Made by a program: the position numbers and the translations under genes
NCBI GenBank assembly: GCA_965222725.1
Contig: OZ244969.1
Coordinates: forward strand, 930,001 to 994,000
DNA: 64,000 nt
Reading direction: 5' to 3'
From: GCA-2748575 sp965222725
Lineage (GTDB): Bacteria; Pseudomonadota; Gammaproteobacteria; Pseudomonadales; Ketobacteraceae
The notes under the pieces: model-generated
What the model saw: the letters and a program-made list of their open reading frames with translations, nothing else
Database searches by the model: none
Told to the model about the DNA's origin: nothing
Shown: piece after piece, positions 41,440 through 51,266 of the stretch
How positions within the stretch are numbered: the stretch's first letter is position 1
How the letters are laid out: every line of letters starts with the position of its first letter

Positions 41440-42175
41440 ACCTGCATTTCTTATTCCTGTGTATAACCATGGCACCGTGCTGGAACAGGTGCTGCTGAAA
41501 CTGGAACCCTTTGCCCTGCCCTGCCTGATGGTAAACGACGGCAGCAATGCTGATTGCCGTACCGAAATGGAACGACTGGCGGAAAAATACGCCTGGGTCA
41601 GCCTGATTCATTTGCCGGAAAACCAGGGCAAGGGCGGCGCGGTAATGGCCGGCATCCGTGAACTGGATAATCAGGGTTACAGCCATGCATTCCAGGTGGA
41701 TGCCGATGGTCAGCATGATTTCAGTCAGACCCGACAGTTTCTGGATGCTGCAAAAGCCCGCCCAGATGCCATGATTCTGGGCAAGGCAGTGTATGATGAG
41801 TCGGTCCCCAAATCCCGTTTGTACGGGCGCTACATTACTCACGTATGGGTCTGGATTGAAACCCTGTCACTGGCCATCAAGGATTCCATGTGCGGTTTCC
41901 GTATTTATCCGCTGGCCTCCAGTCGCAAGCTGATCGACAGCCGCGAGATTGGCACCCGCATGGAGTTCGATGTGGAAATCGTTGTGCGTTTGCACTGGAT
42001 GGGCGTGCCCGCTATTAATTTTCCGGTACAGGTCAATTATCCACTGGACGGCGTGTCGCACTTTGATGTGCTCAACGATAATCTGCGGATATCCAAAACC
42101 CACACCAAACTGTTTTTCGGTATGCTCTGGCGGATACCGCTGCTACTGTTGCGCAGTCTGTCCTGGGTCAGGTGA
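41429..42175 (+). CDS. Family 2 glycosyltransferase
   Basis: This 248-residue GT-A enzyme starts MAFKPAFLIPVYNHG, has LMVNDGSNA near 34, the metal-binding DADGQHD near 92 and MCGFRIYP near 152, followed by a hydrophobic C-terminal stretch (LRIS...LFFGMLWRIPLLLL). It belongs to the DPM/DPG-synthase-like group. In aryl-polyene clusters such enzymes are thought to build the sugar part of the membrane anchor. Cytoplasmic membrane location is inferred. Confidence 0.87.
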   Translation: MAFKPAFLIPVYNHGTVLEQVLLKLEPFALPCLMVNDGSNADCRTEMERLAEKYAWVSLIHLPENQGKGGAVMAGIRELDNQGYSHAFQVDADGQHDFSQTRQFLDAAKARPDAMILGKAVYDESVPKSRLYGRYITHVWVWIETLSLAIKDSMCGFRIYPLASSRKLIDSREIGTRMEFDVEIVVRLHWMGVPAINFPVQVNYPLDGVSHFDVLNDNLRISKTHTKLFFGMLWRIPLLLLRSLSWVR

Positions 42176-42182
42176 AACTGCG

Positions 42183-43160
42183 ATGAGTGAACAGCAGACA
42201 AACCACACCCACTGGTCGCAGGTTGAAGAGAAAGGCACCTATATCGGTATCCGTCTTCTCTTTGGCATTTACAGTCTTTTGGGAAGGATCGTGCTGATTC
42301 CGGTGTTGTATCCGGTGGTGTTTTACTTTTTTCTGTTTGGCAAACTGGCCCGCAAAAGTTCACTCACTTATCTGAACCGTGTCATGAATCAGCATGGCAA
42401 CCGGCCCAAAGCCAATACCAAAGCCACCTTATGGCACAGCTTCCATCACTTTATGGCCTTTGCCCAGAGTATTCTGGATAAAATCGGTGGCTGGGCCGGC
42501 AAAGTCACTTTCGATCAGGTGAATTTCCCCAGCCGGCCGCAATTGCTGGAGGCTGTTCATTCCGGCAAGGGTGGTGTGATTGTCGGCGCCCATCTGGGCA
42601 GTCTGGAAGTGGGGCGTGCCCTGAGCAAGGAAATGCAGAGCCTTAAACTCAATGTGCTGGTGCACACCAGTCATGCCGAGCAGTTCAATAAAGTATTACG
42701 CGAGATTAATCCCGATTCCCAGGCAGAGCTTTTGCAGGTCACCACCATCGGGCCGGACACCGCTATCATGTTACGCGACAAAATCGAGCGCGGTGAGTTT
42801 ATCGCCATTCTGGGCGACCGGACACCGGTAGCCAGTCAGGGCCGGGAAGTCTGGCTGCCGTTTCTTGGCAAGCCGGCACCCTTTCCCCAGGGGCCCTATA
42901 TACTGGCCGGTGTACTGGGCTGCCCCCTGTATATGCTCACCTGTTTACGGGCCGGTAAAGGCTTTGATGTATTTTTTGATACGCTGGCAGACAAGGTCAC
43001 CCTGCCACGCAAAACCCGTCAGCAGGCGATTAACAGCTACGCTCAGTTATACGTGGACCGACTGGCACACTACGCCACCCGGTACCCCTATCAGTGGTTT
43101 AACTTTTTCGATTTCTGGCACGAGTTTCACGAAAGTCATCAGGATCAGACAAGCAGGTAG
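42183..43160 (+). CDS. LpxL/HtrB-like acyltransferase
   Basis: This 325-residue product has an N-terminal membrane segment (YSLLGRIVLIPVLYPVVFYFF) and the lipid A acyltransferase pattern: GGVIVGAHLGSLEVGRAL near 135 with the catalytic His and Glu, then ILGDRTPVASQGREVWLPFLG near 205. It likely transfers an acyl group, perhaps the aryl-polyene itself, in making the anchored product. The ATG at 42183 follows the previous stop by 5 bp. Confidence 0.86.
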   Translation: MSEQQTNHTHWSQVEEKGTYIGIRLLFGIYSLLGRIVLIPVLYPVVFYFFLFGKLARKSSLTYLNRVMNQHGNRPKANTKATLWHSFHHFMAFAQSILDKIGGWAGKVTFDQVNFPSRPQLLEAVHSGKGGVIVGAHLGSLEVGRALSKEMQSLKLNVLVHTSHAEQFNKVLREINPDSQAELLQVTTIGPDTAIMLRDKIERGEFIAILGDRTPVASQGREVWLPFLGKPAPFPQGPYILAGVLGCPLYMLTCLRAGKGFDVFFDTLADKVTLPRKTRQQAINSYAQLYVDRLAHYATRYPYQWFNFFDFWHEFHESHQDQTSR

Positions 43161-43165
43161 TTTCA

Positions 43166-44743
43166 ATGAATTTGCCAACCAACAGCCTGTGGGCTGTGAC
43201 ACCGGAAAAAAACATCGTCGTCGGTGAATCCGTACTGACGATCGAAGATATCTGCGCCGTGGCATCCGGCAGTGCCGGGGTGGCATTAAGCCAGTCGTCT
43301 GACTTTACCGACAAGATCAACCGCGGCTCTGCCTTTCTGGAAAAACTGCTGGAAGATGACGGCGCCATTTACGGCGTAACCACCGGCTACGGCGACAGTT
43401 GCACTGTTGCCGTCCCTGAGCACTTGGTGGCGGAATTGCCTTATCATTTATTGCGCTTTCACGGTTGCGGCCTGGGCGACTATTTAAGCCCGCAACTGGG
43501 CATGGCCGTACTGGCAACCCGCCTTAATTCACTGGCCATGGGATATTCCGGTGTACGCCTGAAACTGCTCAATCAGCTGGTCACCCTGATCAACCGGAAA
43601 ATTATTCCCCTGATTCCGGAAGAAGGTTCCGTCGGCGCCAGCGGTGATCTGACACCACTGTCTTATGTGGCCTCAGCCCTGGTGGGTGAACGGGATGCCT
43701 GTTATCAGGATGAGATAAAACCCGTGGCCGACATTTATCAGCAGCTGGGCATTGAGCCCATTGATCTTAAACCCAAGGAAGGCCTGGCGATTATGAACGG
43801 CACCGCCGTGATGACTGCCATTGCCTGTATCGCCTATCAAAGGGCAAACTATCTGGCGCAGCTCTGTTCCCGTATTACCGCCATGGCCACGCTGGTGTTA
43901 CAGGGTAACGACTACCACTTTGATGCAAAACTTTTTTCCGTAAAGCCTCATCCCGGCCAGATGCAGGTGGCACAGTGGATTCGGCAAGATCTGCATGCCA
44001 GTGAAGCACCGCGCAATTCATCCCGCCTGCAGGATCGTTATTCCATTCGCTGCGCCCCCCATGTGATTGGTGTGCTGACGGATTCCTTACCCTGGATGCG
44101 CCAGTTCATCGAGAACGAACTAAACAGCGCCAACGACAACCCCATTATCGACGGCGACGGTGAACACGTACTTCACGGCGGCCATTTTTATGGTGGCCAT
44201 ATTGCCTTTGTGATGGATTCCATGAAAAACACCATTGCCAATCTGGCCGACCTGATGGACCGGCAAATGGCCCTGCTGATGGATACCCGCTTTAACCACG
44301 GGCTACCGGCAAACCTGTCCGGCAGTTCAAAGGAAAGGGCCATGATCAATCACGGATTCAAAGCTGTTCAGATTGGGGTATCCGCCTGGACCGCCGAAGC
44401 ACTGAAACAAACCATGCCGGCCAGTGTTTTTTCCCGGTCCACCGAATGCCATAACCAGGCCAAGGTGAGCATGGGCACCATTGCGGCGCGGGATTGCCTG
44501 CGGGTTTTGCAGTTAACGGAACAGGTGGCATCGGCCCTGTTGCTGGCGGTTACCCAGGGCTTGGACCTGCGCACTTCAGCCGGAGAGCTGGCGGAATCCC
44601 ACTTGACCGATGCCGTCAAAAACACCCGCGATCAGGTCAAGCAAGGTTTTGAATTCCTGGAAGAGGACCGCCCGCTGGAAGCCACCCTGCGGGATGTGAC
44701 CCACAAAATCCAACAGCAGATTTTTGAGCTTTACCATGATTAA
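43166..44743 (+). CDS. Aromatic amino acid ammonia-lyase (HAL/PAL/TAL family)
   Basis: This 525-residue enzyme has the self-forming MIO triad Ala-Ser-Gly (about 158-160, in GSVGASGDLTPLS) and the catalytic Tyr loop YGVTTGYGD near 69. The residue pair that sets substrate choice is Phe98-His99 (RFHGCG), neither the Ser-His of histidine lyases nor the His-Leu of known tyrosine lyases. In this cluster it should produce the cinnamic or 4-coumaric acid starter from phenylalanine or tyrosine. Its 3' end overlaps the thioesterase gene by 8 bp. Confidence 0.9.
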   Translation: MNLPTNSLWAVTPEKNIVVGESVLTIEDICAVASGSAGVALSQSSDFTDKINRGSAFLEKLLEDDGAIYGVTTGYGDSCTVAVPEHLVAELPYHLLRFHGCGLGDYLSPQLGMAVLATRLNSLAMGYSGVRLKLLNQLVTLINRKIIPLIPEEGSVGASGDLTPLSYVASALVGERDACYQDEIKPVADIYQQLGIEPIDLKPKEGLAIMNGTAVMTAIACIAYQRANYLAQLCSRITAMATLVLQGNDYHFDAKLFSVKPHPGQMQVAQWIRQDLHASEAPRNSSRLQDRYSIRCAPHVIGVLTDSLPWMRQFIENELNSANDNPIIDGDGEHVLHGGHFYGGHIAFVMDSMKNTIANLADLMDRQMALLMDTRFNHGLPANLSGSSKERAMINHGFKAVQIGVSAWTAEALKQTMPASVFSRSTECHNQAKVSMGTIAARDCLRVLQLTEQVASALLLAVTQGLDLRTSAGELAESHLTDAVKNTRDQVKQGFEFLEEDRPLEATLRDVTHKIQQQIFELYHD

Positions 44744-45158
44744 AAATGCCATTGTGAGCCATACCACTTCCATCACCGTGCCCTTTCATGATGTGGATAT
44801 GATGCAGATTGCCTGGCACGGGCATTACGTAAAGTATTTTGAAGTGGCCCGCTGCGAGCTGCTGGACAAGATCGACTACAACTACCTGCAAATGTGCCAG
44901 TCCGGTTACATGTGGCCCGTTATTGATATGCACCTGCGCTATGTGAAGCCGGCTGTTTTTGGCCAGGAAATTCTGGTGGAAGTGGCCATTACCGAATACG
45001 AAAACCGCCTGAAGATGGACTACATTATCCGGGACGCAAAAACCCAAACCCGGCTTACCAAGGGATCCACCGTTCAGGTGGCAGTACGCATGAGCGATAA
45101 CGAAATGCAGCTCGCCTCACCGCCCATATTGCAGGAAAAACTGGGAGTGAATACGTGA
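44736..45158 (+). CDS. 4HBT-family thioesterase (YbgC-like)
   Basis: This 140-residue hotdog thioesterase has VPFHDVDMMQIAWHGHYVKYFEVAR with the catalytic Asp (VDMM), the pattern of 4-hydroxybenzoyl-CoA thioesterases. It may release or proof-read chains in polyene synthesis. The ATG at 44736 lies inside the end of the lyase gene and its stop overlaps the next GTG start. Confidence 0.88.
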   Translation: MIKNAIVSHTTSITVPFHDVDMMQIAWHGHYVKYFEVARCELLDKIDYNYLQMCQSGYMWPVIDMHLRYVKPAVFGQEILVEVAITEYENRLKMDYIIRDAKTQTRLTKGSTVQVAVRMSDNEMQLASPPILQEKLGVNT

Positions 45159-45847
45159 TATCAGCCAGGGTTTCAGTTGGCGGCTTTATTTTCGGCTTTG
45201 TATTCAGGTGTACCATCGCCCTGTTTGCACCTGTGGTATGCCTGTTTTCCCTCGTGGTATGGACGGCACCTGCAACGGCCAGCGATGCGGCGACGCTTCC
45301 CCAGTCACTGGCATCTGTGCAGGCGCGTCTGGCCAACACCCGGGTGCTGCATTCCGATTTCGAACAGGTTCGGGAACTGAAGCTGCTGCAAAAACCCCTG
45401 GTTTCCCGCGGTACGCTGCTGTATCAGAAAAACGCCGGAATTTGCTGGCAACTGTCAGAACCGGTACCCGCCACTGTGTACTTGTCCCGCCAGAAGGTCA
45501 CTGTCAGCGACAGTGTCAGCAGTAACACCCTGGCCAACTCGAATCCGGCCTTGCAGCTGTTTTCGGATTTGTTGTTTTCCGTGTTCGCCGGTGATATCGA
45601 AGCACTGAAAGACCGCTTTGACCTGACCTGGAAGCCGGACGCGGACGGCTGGCTGTTGGTATTGCAACCACAGGATTCCCTGATGAAGACGCTGGTTAAC
45701 AGCGTTAGTATTTCCGGCAGGGAACATATCCGCCAGGTAAAACTGATGCATAAAGGTGGCGATCAGACCACGCTGAATTTTCATCAGACGAAAGTAAACC
45801 CGGCGCCTGATACGATCACCCATGAGTGTGAAAATGGCGCATCCTGA
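45155..45847 (+). CDS. LolA-like outer-membrane lipoprotein carrier
   Basis: This 230-residue product (GTG start) has a long signal segment (CTIALFAPVVCLFSLVVWTA, cleavage near PATA) and a LolA-like domain with VQARLANTRVLHSDFEQVRE, LVSRGTLLYQKNAGICWQLS and a final beta pattern. Cluster copies of LolA are thought to carry the hydrophobic product across the periplasm. It overlaps the MMPL transporter gene by 26 bp. Confidence 0.85.
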   Translation: MISARVSVGGFIFGFVFRCTIALFAPVVCLFSLVVWTAPATASDAATLPQSLASVQARLANTRVLHSDFEQVRELKLLQKPLVSRGTLLYQKNAGICWQLSEPVPATVYLSRQKVTVSDSVSSNTLANSNPALQLFSDLLFSVFAGDIEALKDRFDLTWKPDADGWLLVLQPQDSLMKTLVNSVSISGREHIRQVKLMHKGGDQTTLNFHQTKVNPAPDTITHECENGAS

Positions 45848-48188
45848 TCATAAACTGGCGGCGGCTGTATGGATTGCCGTTTTGTTGCTGATGTCCGTAT
45901 GGGCGGTTAATCGGGTCACCTCTGGCAACGCGATCGATTCCGATATATTGAACCTGCTGCCCCGGACGCAACAACAGGATATTCCCCGGGAATCCCTGGA
46001 TAACCTGTATCAAAAACAGAATCGCCAACTTGTCATAGTCATTGCCCATGAGAGGCTTGATACCGCGCTTGAAGGTGCCCGACAATTACAGGCCTTAACA
46101 GCACCGGATCTGACCCGAAGCTTTGCTGACAAAAAGGAACCTCTTGATGAACTCAAGGCCGTTGCCGACTTGTATCAACCTTTTGCCCGCAACCTGGTTA
46201 CGGATCAGGATTACCGGGCGCTGCGCTATCAGGATTATGACTCACTGACGACACAGGCCCTGCAAACCCTGTATTCGCCGCTGTCAGCCGTTAATTCATC
46301 GTTATTGCGCTCAGATCCGCTGTTCAGTTTTACCCGTTTTATAGAAAGCATTCAGGGTGATACCCGTCTGCAATGGGCTGATGGCTGGCCTTACCTGAAT
46401 CAGGAAAACCGCTATTACGTGGTTTACGCCGCCAGCCTGCAGGAAAGCCCGTTCAATCTGGTGTTGCAGGACAGACTGGTTCCGTTGATCACCGACTGGC
46501 GGAATACCTTCAAGCAACAGCACACTGATAGCGACGTGTATTACACCGGCGCTCTCTTCTATGCCAACCATGGCGTGCAAAGTGCCAGGCAGGAAATTTC
46601 GGTGGTGGGTCTGGGTAGTCTGGCGGGAATCCTGATGCTGTTTCTGTTGGCTTTCCGCGGACTCAAACCACTTGTGATGATGGTGATTGCCATCAGCGCC
46701 GGCGTGCTCAGCGGATTCACCGCCGTGCTGCTGTTGTTTCCGCAAATACATATAATGGCACTGGTATTCGGCGCCACTCTGCTGGGAATATCCATCGATT
46801 ACAGCTTTCATTTTTTTGCCGAATACTATTATGGCAAAAAACCTTTACCCGGTGCGGCAGTGGTATCCCGGATCAGAGTGGCTATATTGCTGGGGCTGGT
46901 TTCCAGCGCGGTGGCCTATTTAAGCCTGTTGTTTGGTGATTTCCCCGGACTCCACCAGATCGCCCTGTTTTCCGCCGCAGGCCTGGCAGCGGCATGCCTT
47001 ACGGTGCTTCTGCTCTACCCGGTTTTCTGTTCCGCAGCCGCACCGGAAAAGCAGAAAACCGAAAATGGTTTTCAAGCTGTTGTGCCAGCGCTGGTCGCCC
47101 GCATGAATTCACCCATTTTGTTCAATTCCGTGTTTCGCCGGGTGCTGACCGCCGGACTGCTATTGGTATCCATTGCAGGGATTACAAAGCTCACGCCAGA
47201 CGATAATATTCGTTTGCTGCAACCGGTATCCGAACAACTGAAAACGCAGCAATCCAGAATAGAATCCCTGTTTAACCAGGGGCAGGCCCAACAGTTTTTT
47301 ATGATACGTGCGGCATCACTGCAAGGGCTACTGGAAAAGGAAGAAGCACTAAGGGAAACCTTGCATTCCCTGAAGCAGAAAAATCTGCTGGGTGAAGAGC
47401 GGATGCTGTCAGAATACTTACCCTCTGCCGACCGTCAGCAACAAACCAGCAAGATGCTGGCGGCTTTCTACCAGAGCAGCGCAGCGGACAACTATTTTTC
47501 TGCCACGGGTATTCCCCAGCCGGAGAAGAAAACCTCGGCAAATGACATTCTCGAACTGACAGATTTTTCCGGCTCACCACTGGAACCACAAATACAGCGC
47601 TTTCTGCTGGCAAATGACAAGGAATTTATCAGCGCCGTATTTTTACAGCAGATACACGACCTTGACGCTTTAAAATCACTGGCCGATCCAGCAAATGGTA
47701 TGTTCTGGATAGACCGCACCGGCGATATCAGTGAAGTTTTTGAAAGTTACCGGGTAAAAGCCGGGAAACTCCTTTTATTCGCAGTGCTGACGGTTCTTGT
47801 TTTTCTGGTGCTGCGTTACAGACTTGCCCGGGGTTTACTCGCAACCGGCGTACCGGTTTTGGCCTGCACCTGTGTGCTGGGGATACTCGGCCATACCTCG
47901 GCGCCCTTTAATCTGTTTCATTTGCTGGGATTAATGGTGGTACTGGGTCTTGGCCTCGATTATGCGATTTTTCTTTCCGAATACCATGACCAACAGCAGG
48001 CGACGCTGATTGCCATCAGTTTGTCAGTCATCACCACACTGCTGGCTTTTGGTTTGCTGGGTTTAAGCTCAACACCGGCGGTGAGCTCCTTCGGGGTGGT
48101 GGTTGCCATGGGTGTAACGGTGAACTTTATTTTATCCATCCTGTTATTAGCCACAAACAGGTCGGAAACTGCAAGAATCCAGAAGTGA
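45822..48188 (+). CDS. MMPL/RND-family exporter
   Basis: This 788-residue product has about twelve membrane helices in two groups (one near the N-terminus then 250-420; then 430-450 and 640-780) with large periplasmic loops. Membrane pieces such as LVFGATLLGISIDYSFHFFAEYYYG and VVLGLGLDYAIFLSEYHDQ hold the GxxxDY motif of MMPL lipid exporters. It would move the lipid-like polyene out of the inner membrane, handing it to the LolA-like protein. Met codons at 45822 and 45834 are both possible starts. Confidence 0.9.
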   Translation: MSVKMAHPDHKLAAAVWIAVLLLMSVWAVNRVTSGNAIDSDILNLLPRTQQQDIPRESLDNLYQKQNRQLVIVIAHERLDTALEGARQLQALTAPDLTRSFADKKEPLDELKAVADLYQPFARNLVTDQDYRALRYQDYDSLTTQALQTLYSPLSAVNSSLLRSDPLFSFTRFIESIQGDTRLQWADGWPYLNQENRYYVVYAASLQESPFNLVLQDRLVPLITDWRNTFKQQHTDSDVYYTGALFYANHGVQSARQEISVVGLGSLAGILMLFLLAFRGLKPLVMMVIAISAGVLSGFTAVLLLFPQIHIMALVFGATLLGISIDYSFHFFAEYYYGKKPLPGAAVVSRIRVAILLGLVSSAVAYLSLLFGDFPGLHQIALFSAAGLAAACLTVLLLYPVFCSAAAPEKQKTENGFQAVVPALVARMNSPILFNSVFRRVLTAGLLLVSIAGITKLTPDDNIRLLQPVSEQLKTQQSRIESLFNQGQAQQFFMIRAASLQGLLEKEEALRETLHSLKQKNLLGEERMLSEYLPSADRQQQTSKMLAAFYQSSAADNYFSATGIPQPEKKTSANDILELTDFSGSPLEPQIQRFLLANDKEFISAVFLQQIHDLDALKSLADPANGMFWIDRTGDISEVFESYRVKAGKLLLFAVLTVLVFLVLRYRLARGLLATGVPVLACTCVLGILGHTSAPFNLFHLLGLMVVLGLGLDYAIFLSEYHDQQQATLIAISLSVITTLLAFGLLGLSSTPAVSSFGVVVAMGVTVNFILSILLLATNRSETARIQK

Positions 48189-48226
48189 ACAGATTACAAA
48201 GTAAAACGTTTAAAAGGTTAAACTGA

Positions 48227-49462
48227 ATGAGTGGATTGCCCGCTGAAAGCGATGTTTTGATTATTGGTGCCGGCCCTTCCGGCGCTGTTGCCGCTGCCCT
48301 GCTGGCACAAAAAGGCTACCAGGTAACGGTCATTGAAAAGGAGCACTTTCCACGCTTTTCTATTGGCGAAAGTCTGCTGCCCCAATCCATGGCGTTTCTT
48401 GAAGAAGCCGGGTTGTTACCTGCTGTGCAATCCGCTGGTTTTCAGTACAAGGACGGGGCTGCTTTCTGCTATGGTGACCTTTACGATGATTTCTGTTTTG
48501 AGGAAAAGTTTTCCCCGGGCCATGGCACCACCTTTCAGGTAGAACGTGCCAGGTTCGATAAATTGCTTGCCGATGGCGCAGCGGAAAAAGGAGCCGCCAT
48601 TTTTTATGGTTACACCCTTACCAGCGTGGACGTTTCCGATACACCACAGGTTACCTGTCAGGATGAAGCTGGCAATAGCCACACATTGAAAGCCAGCATT
48701 TTACTGGATGCCAGCGGTTTCGGCCGGGTCCTGCCGCGGCTGCTGGATCTGGATCTCCCGTCGGATTTTCCGGTACGCCATTCCATCTTCACCCACGTAA
48801 AGGACAATATCAGTGATGCGCGTTTTGATCGCGACAAAATACTGATCACAGTTCACCATCAACAAAGGGATGTATGGTTCTGGTTAATTCCCTTTGCCAA
48901 TGGACACTGTTCCCTGGGTGTGGTGGCCACACCGGAATATCTGGATTCACTACCGGGAGATAACGAACAAAAACTGAAACTCCTGGTGGAGAACGATCCC
49001 AATCTGGGCAAGATACTGGCAAATGCCGAAATACTTTTCAGCCCCCGAAGCCTGAAAGGCTATTCCTGCAACGTTAAAAGCCTGCACGGAAAAGGTTTTG
49101 CCCTGCTGGGGAATGCCGGCGAGTTTCTGGATCCGGTGTTTTCTTCCGGTGTTACCATCGCGTTGAAATCCGCCAGCCTGGCAGCCGCCTGTGCTGACAA
49201 ACAACTACAAGGAAATCCTGTTGACTGGGATGCCGAGTATGCCCAGCCCCTGATGAAAGGCGTGGAAACCTTTCGGGTATTTGTGGAATCCTGGTACGAC
49301 ACCCGGCTACAGGACATTATTTTTTCCGACCGCAAAAATACCAGCATCAAGGCCATGATCAGCTCCATTCTGGCGGGCTACGCCTGGGACACCAATAACC
49401 CCTATGTGGCCCAAAGCCGCGGCCGTGTGGATGTGCTGGCCAGAGTGTGTCGCGACAGGTGA
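48227..49462 (+). CDS. FAD-dependent oxidoreductase (halogenase/geranylgeranyl-reductase type)
   Basis: This 411-residue flavoprotein has the dinucleotide-binding GAGPSGAVAAALLAQKGYQV with IEKEHFPRFSIGESLLP at the start, a motif shared by flavin halogenases and geranylgeranyl reductases, and GNAGEFLDPVFSSGVTIAL near 295. The halogenase WxWxIP motif is replaced by WFWLIPF near 210. It may hydroxylate or modify the aryl head. Such genes are frequent cluster members with no settled role. Confidence 0.84.
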   Translation: MSGLPAESDVLIIGAGPSGAVAAALLAQKGYQVTVIEKEHFPRFSIGESLLPQSMAFLEEAGLLPAVQSAGFQYKDGAAFCYGDLYDDFCFEEKFSPGHGTTFQVERARFDKLLADGAAEKGAAIFYGYTLTSVDVSDTPQVTCQDEAGNSHTLKASILLDASGFGRVLPRLLDLDLPSDFPVRHSIFTHVKDNISDARFDRDKILITVHHQQRDVWFWLIPFANGHCSLGVVATPEYLDSLPGDNEQKLKLLVENDPNLGKILANAEILFSPRSLKGYSCNVKSLHGKGFALLGNAGEFLDPVFSSGVTIALKSASLAAACADKQLQGNPVDWDAEYAQPLMKGVETFRVFVESWYDTRLQDIIFSDRKNTSIKAMISSILAGYAWDTNNPYVAQSRGRVDVLARVCRDR

Positions 49463-49464
49463 CT

Positions 49465-50037
49465 ATGCGGATTCTATACTTGGTTTTCAGTTGTTTGTTG
49501 TTATCCGGGTGCTCGCTCATTCAGCAGCAGGCTCTGGATGCGGCCTATGACAGAGACTGGTTTCAGCTGCAGCCGGCCGACAGCCTGGATCAGCAAGTGG
49601 TGGCTACCCAGTTCGTCGCCTTTCACTATGGTGATACCCATGTTACTTCCATCAACCAGCTGGAATGGACCCGTGATAAAATCACCATCGCGTTACTAAG
49701 CCATATGGGCGGCGCATTACTGACGCTCCTGTATGACAATAAACAGCTTGAAACTGAAACCAGCGCCGCACTACCGGCACAGCTGCATGCCGGGTATCTG
49801 TTAAGGGATTATCAGTTAACCTACTTACCGGCGGCAGCCGTGCGTGCAGGCTTTAAAGCCTCTGCTCTGCGGCTGGAGGAAAGCGGCAATCAGCGCCGGA
49901 TTTTTAATAAAGACACTCTGCTGATTCACATTGAGTATGCGTCACCGGATGTATGGCAGGGTAAAGCAGTATTCCGTAATGTTCAGCGTGGCTATCACCT
50001 GGCATTCAATACCATAGAGGCGAACCGTTTAGAATGA
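49465..50037 (+). CDS. DUF3261 lipoprotein
   Basis: The 190-residue product from the ATG at 49465 (AGGTGA upstream) has a lipoprotein signal, LVFSCLLLSGCSL, and a beta-rich domain. Its central EWTRDKITIALLSHMGGALL and the C-terminal NTIEANRLE fit DUF3261, a lipoprotein family regularly found in aryl-polyene clusters. It may work with the LolA-like protein at the outer membrane. The next gene overlaps it by 4 bp. Confidence 0.82.
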   Translation: MRILYLVFSCLLLSGCSLIQQQALDAAYDRDWFQLQPADSLDQQVVATQFVAFHYGDTHVTSINQLEWTRDKITIALLSHMGGALLTLLYDNKQLETETSAALPAQLHAGYLLRDYQLTYLPAAAVRAGFKASALRLEESGNQRRIFNKDTLLIHIEYASPDVWQGKAVFRNVQRGYHLAFNTIEANRLE

Positions 50038-51266
50038 ACAGGCCGGTTTACAGTTTGTCTGCCTTGGGCGTTATCTGCGCCCTGGGGAACGGCAAGTCAG
50101 AAGTTTTGAATAACTTGCTGAAGGGTGACCAGTCCGGACTGGTAAAGCGTAGCGATTTACTGCTGGATGGCGAAGTGTACGTGGGCGCGGTCAGGGATGA
50201 GCATATCAGCCAGCCGCTACCGGAATCCCTGAAACACTTCGATTCCCGCAATAACCGCTTGTTGCTGGTCGCGTACCAGCAAATTGCAACCCAGACCGAA
50301 GCCGTCATTAGTCAGTTCGGTCATTCCCGCGTGGGAATCGTGCTGGGTACCAGCACCTCCGGTGTGGAAGAAACCGAAATCGCACTGCGAGCCAAAAGTG
50401 AACCGGACCACTGGCCCGAAGGTTATGATTATGCCCGTCAGGAATTCGGTGATCCGGCTGAATTCCTGTCCCGATACCTGAATACCCTTGGCCCGGCCTA
50501 TTGTGTTTCAACCGCCTGTTCTTCCAGTGCAAAAGCCTTTGGCTCTGCCCGGCGTTTGCTGGACAGCGGCGTCTGTGATGCGGTGCTGGTGGGTGGCGTG
50601 GACAGCCTGTGTCAGCTCACACTCAATGGCTTTGCCTCTCTGGAATCCCTTTCCAAAAGTTACTGTGCGCCTTTTTCCAAAGCGCGGGACGGCATCAATA
50701 TCGGCGAGGCGGCCGCCCTGTTTCTGATGACCCGAAACACGACTCCCACTGCAGACGATATCTGCTTTATGGGTATTGGCGAATCCAGTGACGCCCACCA
50801 TATATCCGCCCCCCATCCGGAAGGCCTGGGCGCCATAGCCTCCATGGAAGCGGCGCTGCACAGTGCCGGTATCAAGCCCGGGGACCTGGCCTATATCAAC
50901 CTGCACGGCACCGCCACACCCCAGAACGACGCCATGGAAAGCCGGGCCGTAAACCAGGTGCTGGGCAGTGACCTGCCCGCCAGCTCCACCAAAAACCTCA
51001 CGGGGCACACCCTGGGGGCAGCCGGCGCTCTGGAAGCGGCCCTTTGTTGGTTGCTGCTATCCCATTATAATGCGGAGCGGCGTTTGCCGGATCAGGTAAC
51101 CCGCGGCGGTATCGATGACACCCTGCCGGCGCTGAACCTGATCGGTATCACAACCCCCGCTTCCCGGCTGGAAAACGGCGTGGTAATGAGCAATTCCTTT
51201 GCGTTCGGCGGCAGTAACGCATCACTGATACTGGCCAGTGGCTACTATCTAAGGCAAACCTTATGA
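50034..51266 (+). CDS. Beta-ketoacyl-ACP synthase 1 of the cluster (ApeR-like)
   Basis: This 410-residue ketosynthase has the catalytic Cys in VSTACSSSAKAFG near 160 and the two His in NLHGTATPQNDAME near 290 and NLTGHTLGAAGALE near 325, a complete decarboxylating Claisen triad. Of two ketosynthases in the cluster, the one paired with the chain-length factor elongates; this copy may start the chain. The start ATG overlaps the DUF3261 stop. Confidence 0.9.
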   Translation: MNRPVYSLSALGVICALGNGKSEVLNNLLKGDQSGLVKRSDLLLDGEVYVGAVRDEHISQPLPESLKHFDSRNNRLLLVAYQQIATQTEAVISQFGHSRVGIVLGTSTSGVEETEIALRAKSEPDHWPEGYDYARQEFGDPAEFLSRYLNTLGPAYCVSTACSSSAKAFGSARRLLDSGVCDAVLVGGVDSLCQLTLNGFASLESLSKSYCAPFSKARDGINIGEAAALFLMTRNTTPTADDICFMGIGESSDAHHISAPHPEGLGAIASMEAALHSAGIKPGDLAYINLHGTATPQNDAMESRAVNQVLGSDLPASSTKNLTGHTLGAAGALEAALCWLLLSHYNAERRLPDQVTRGGIDDTLPALNLIGITTPASRLENGVVMSNSFAFGGSNASLILASGYYLRQTL

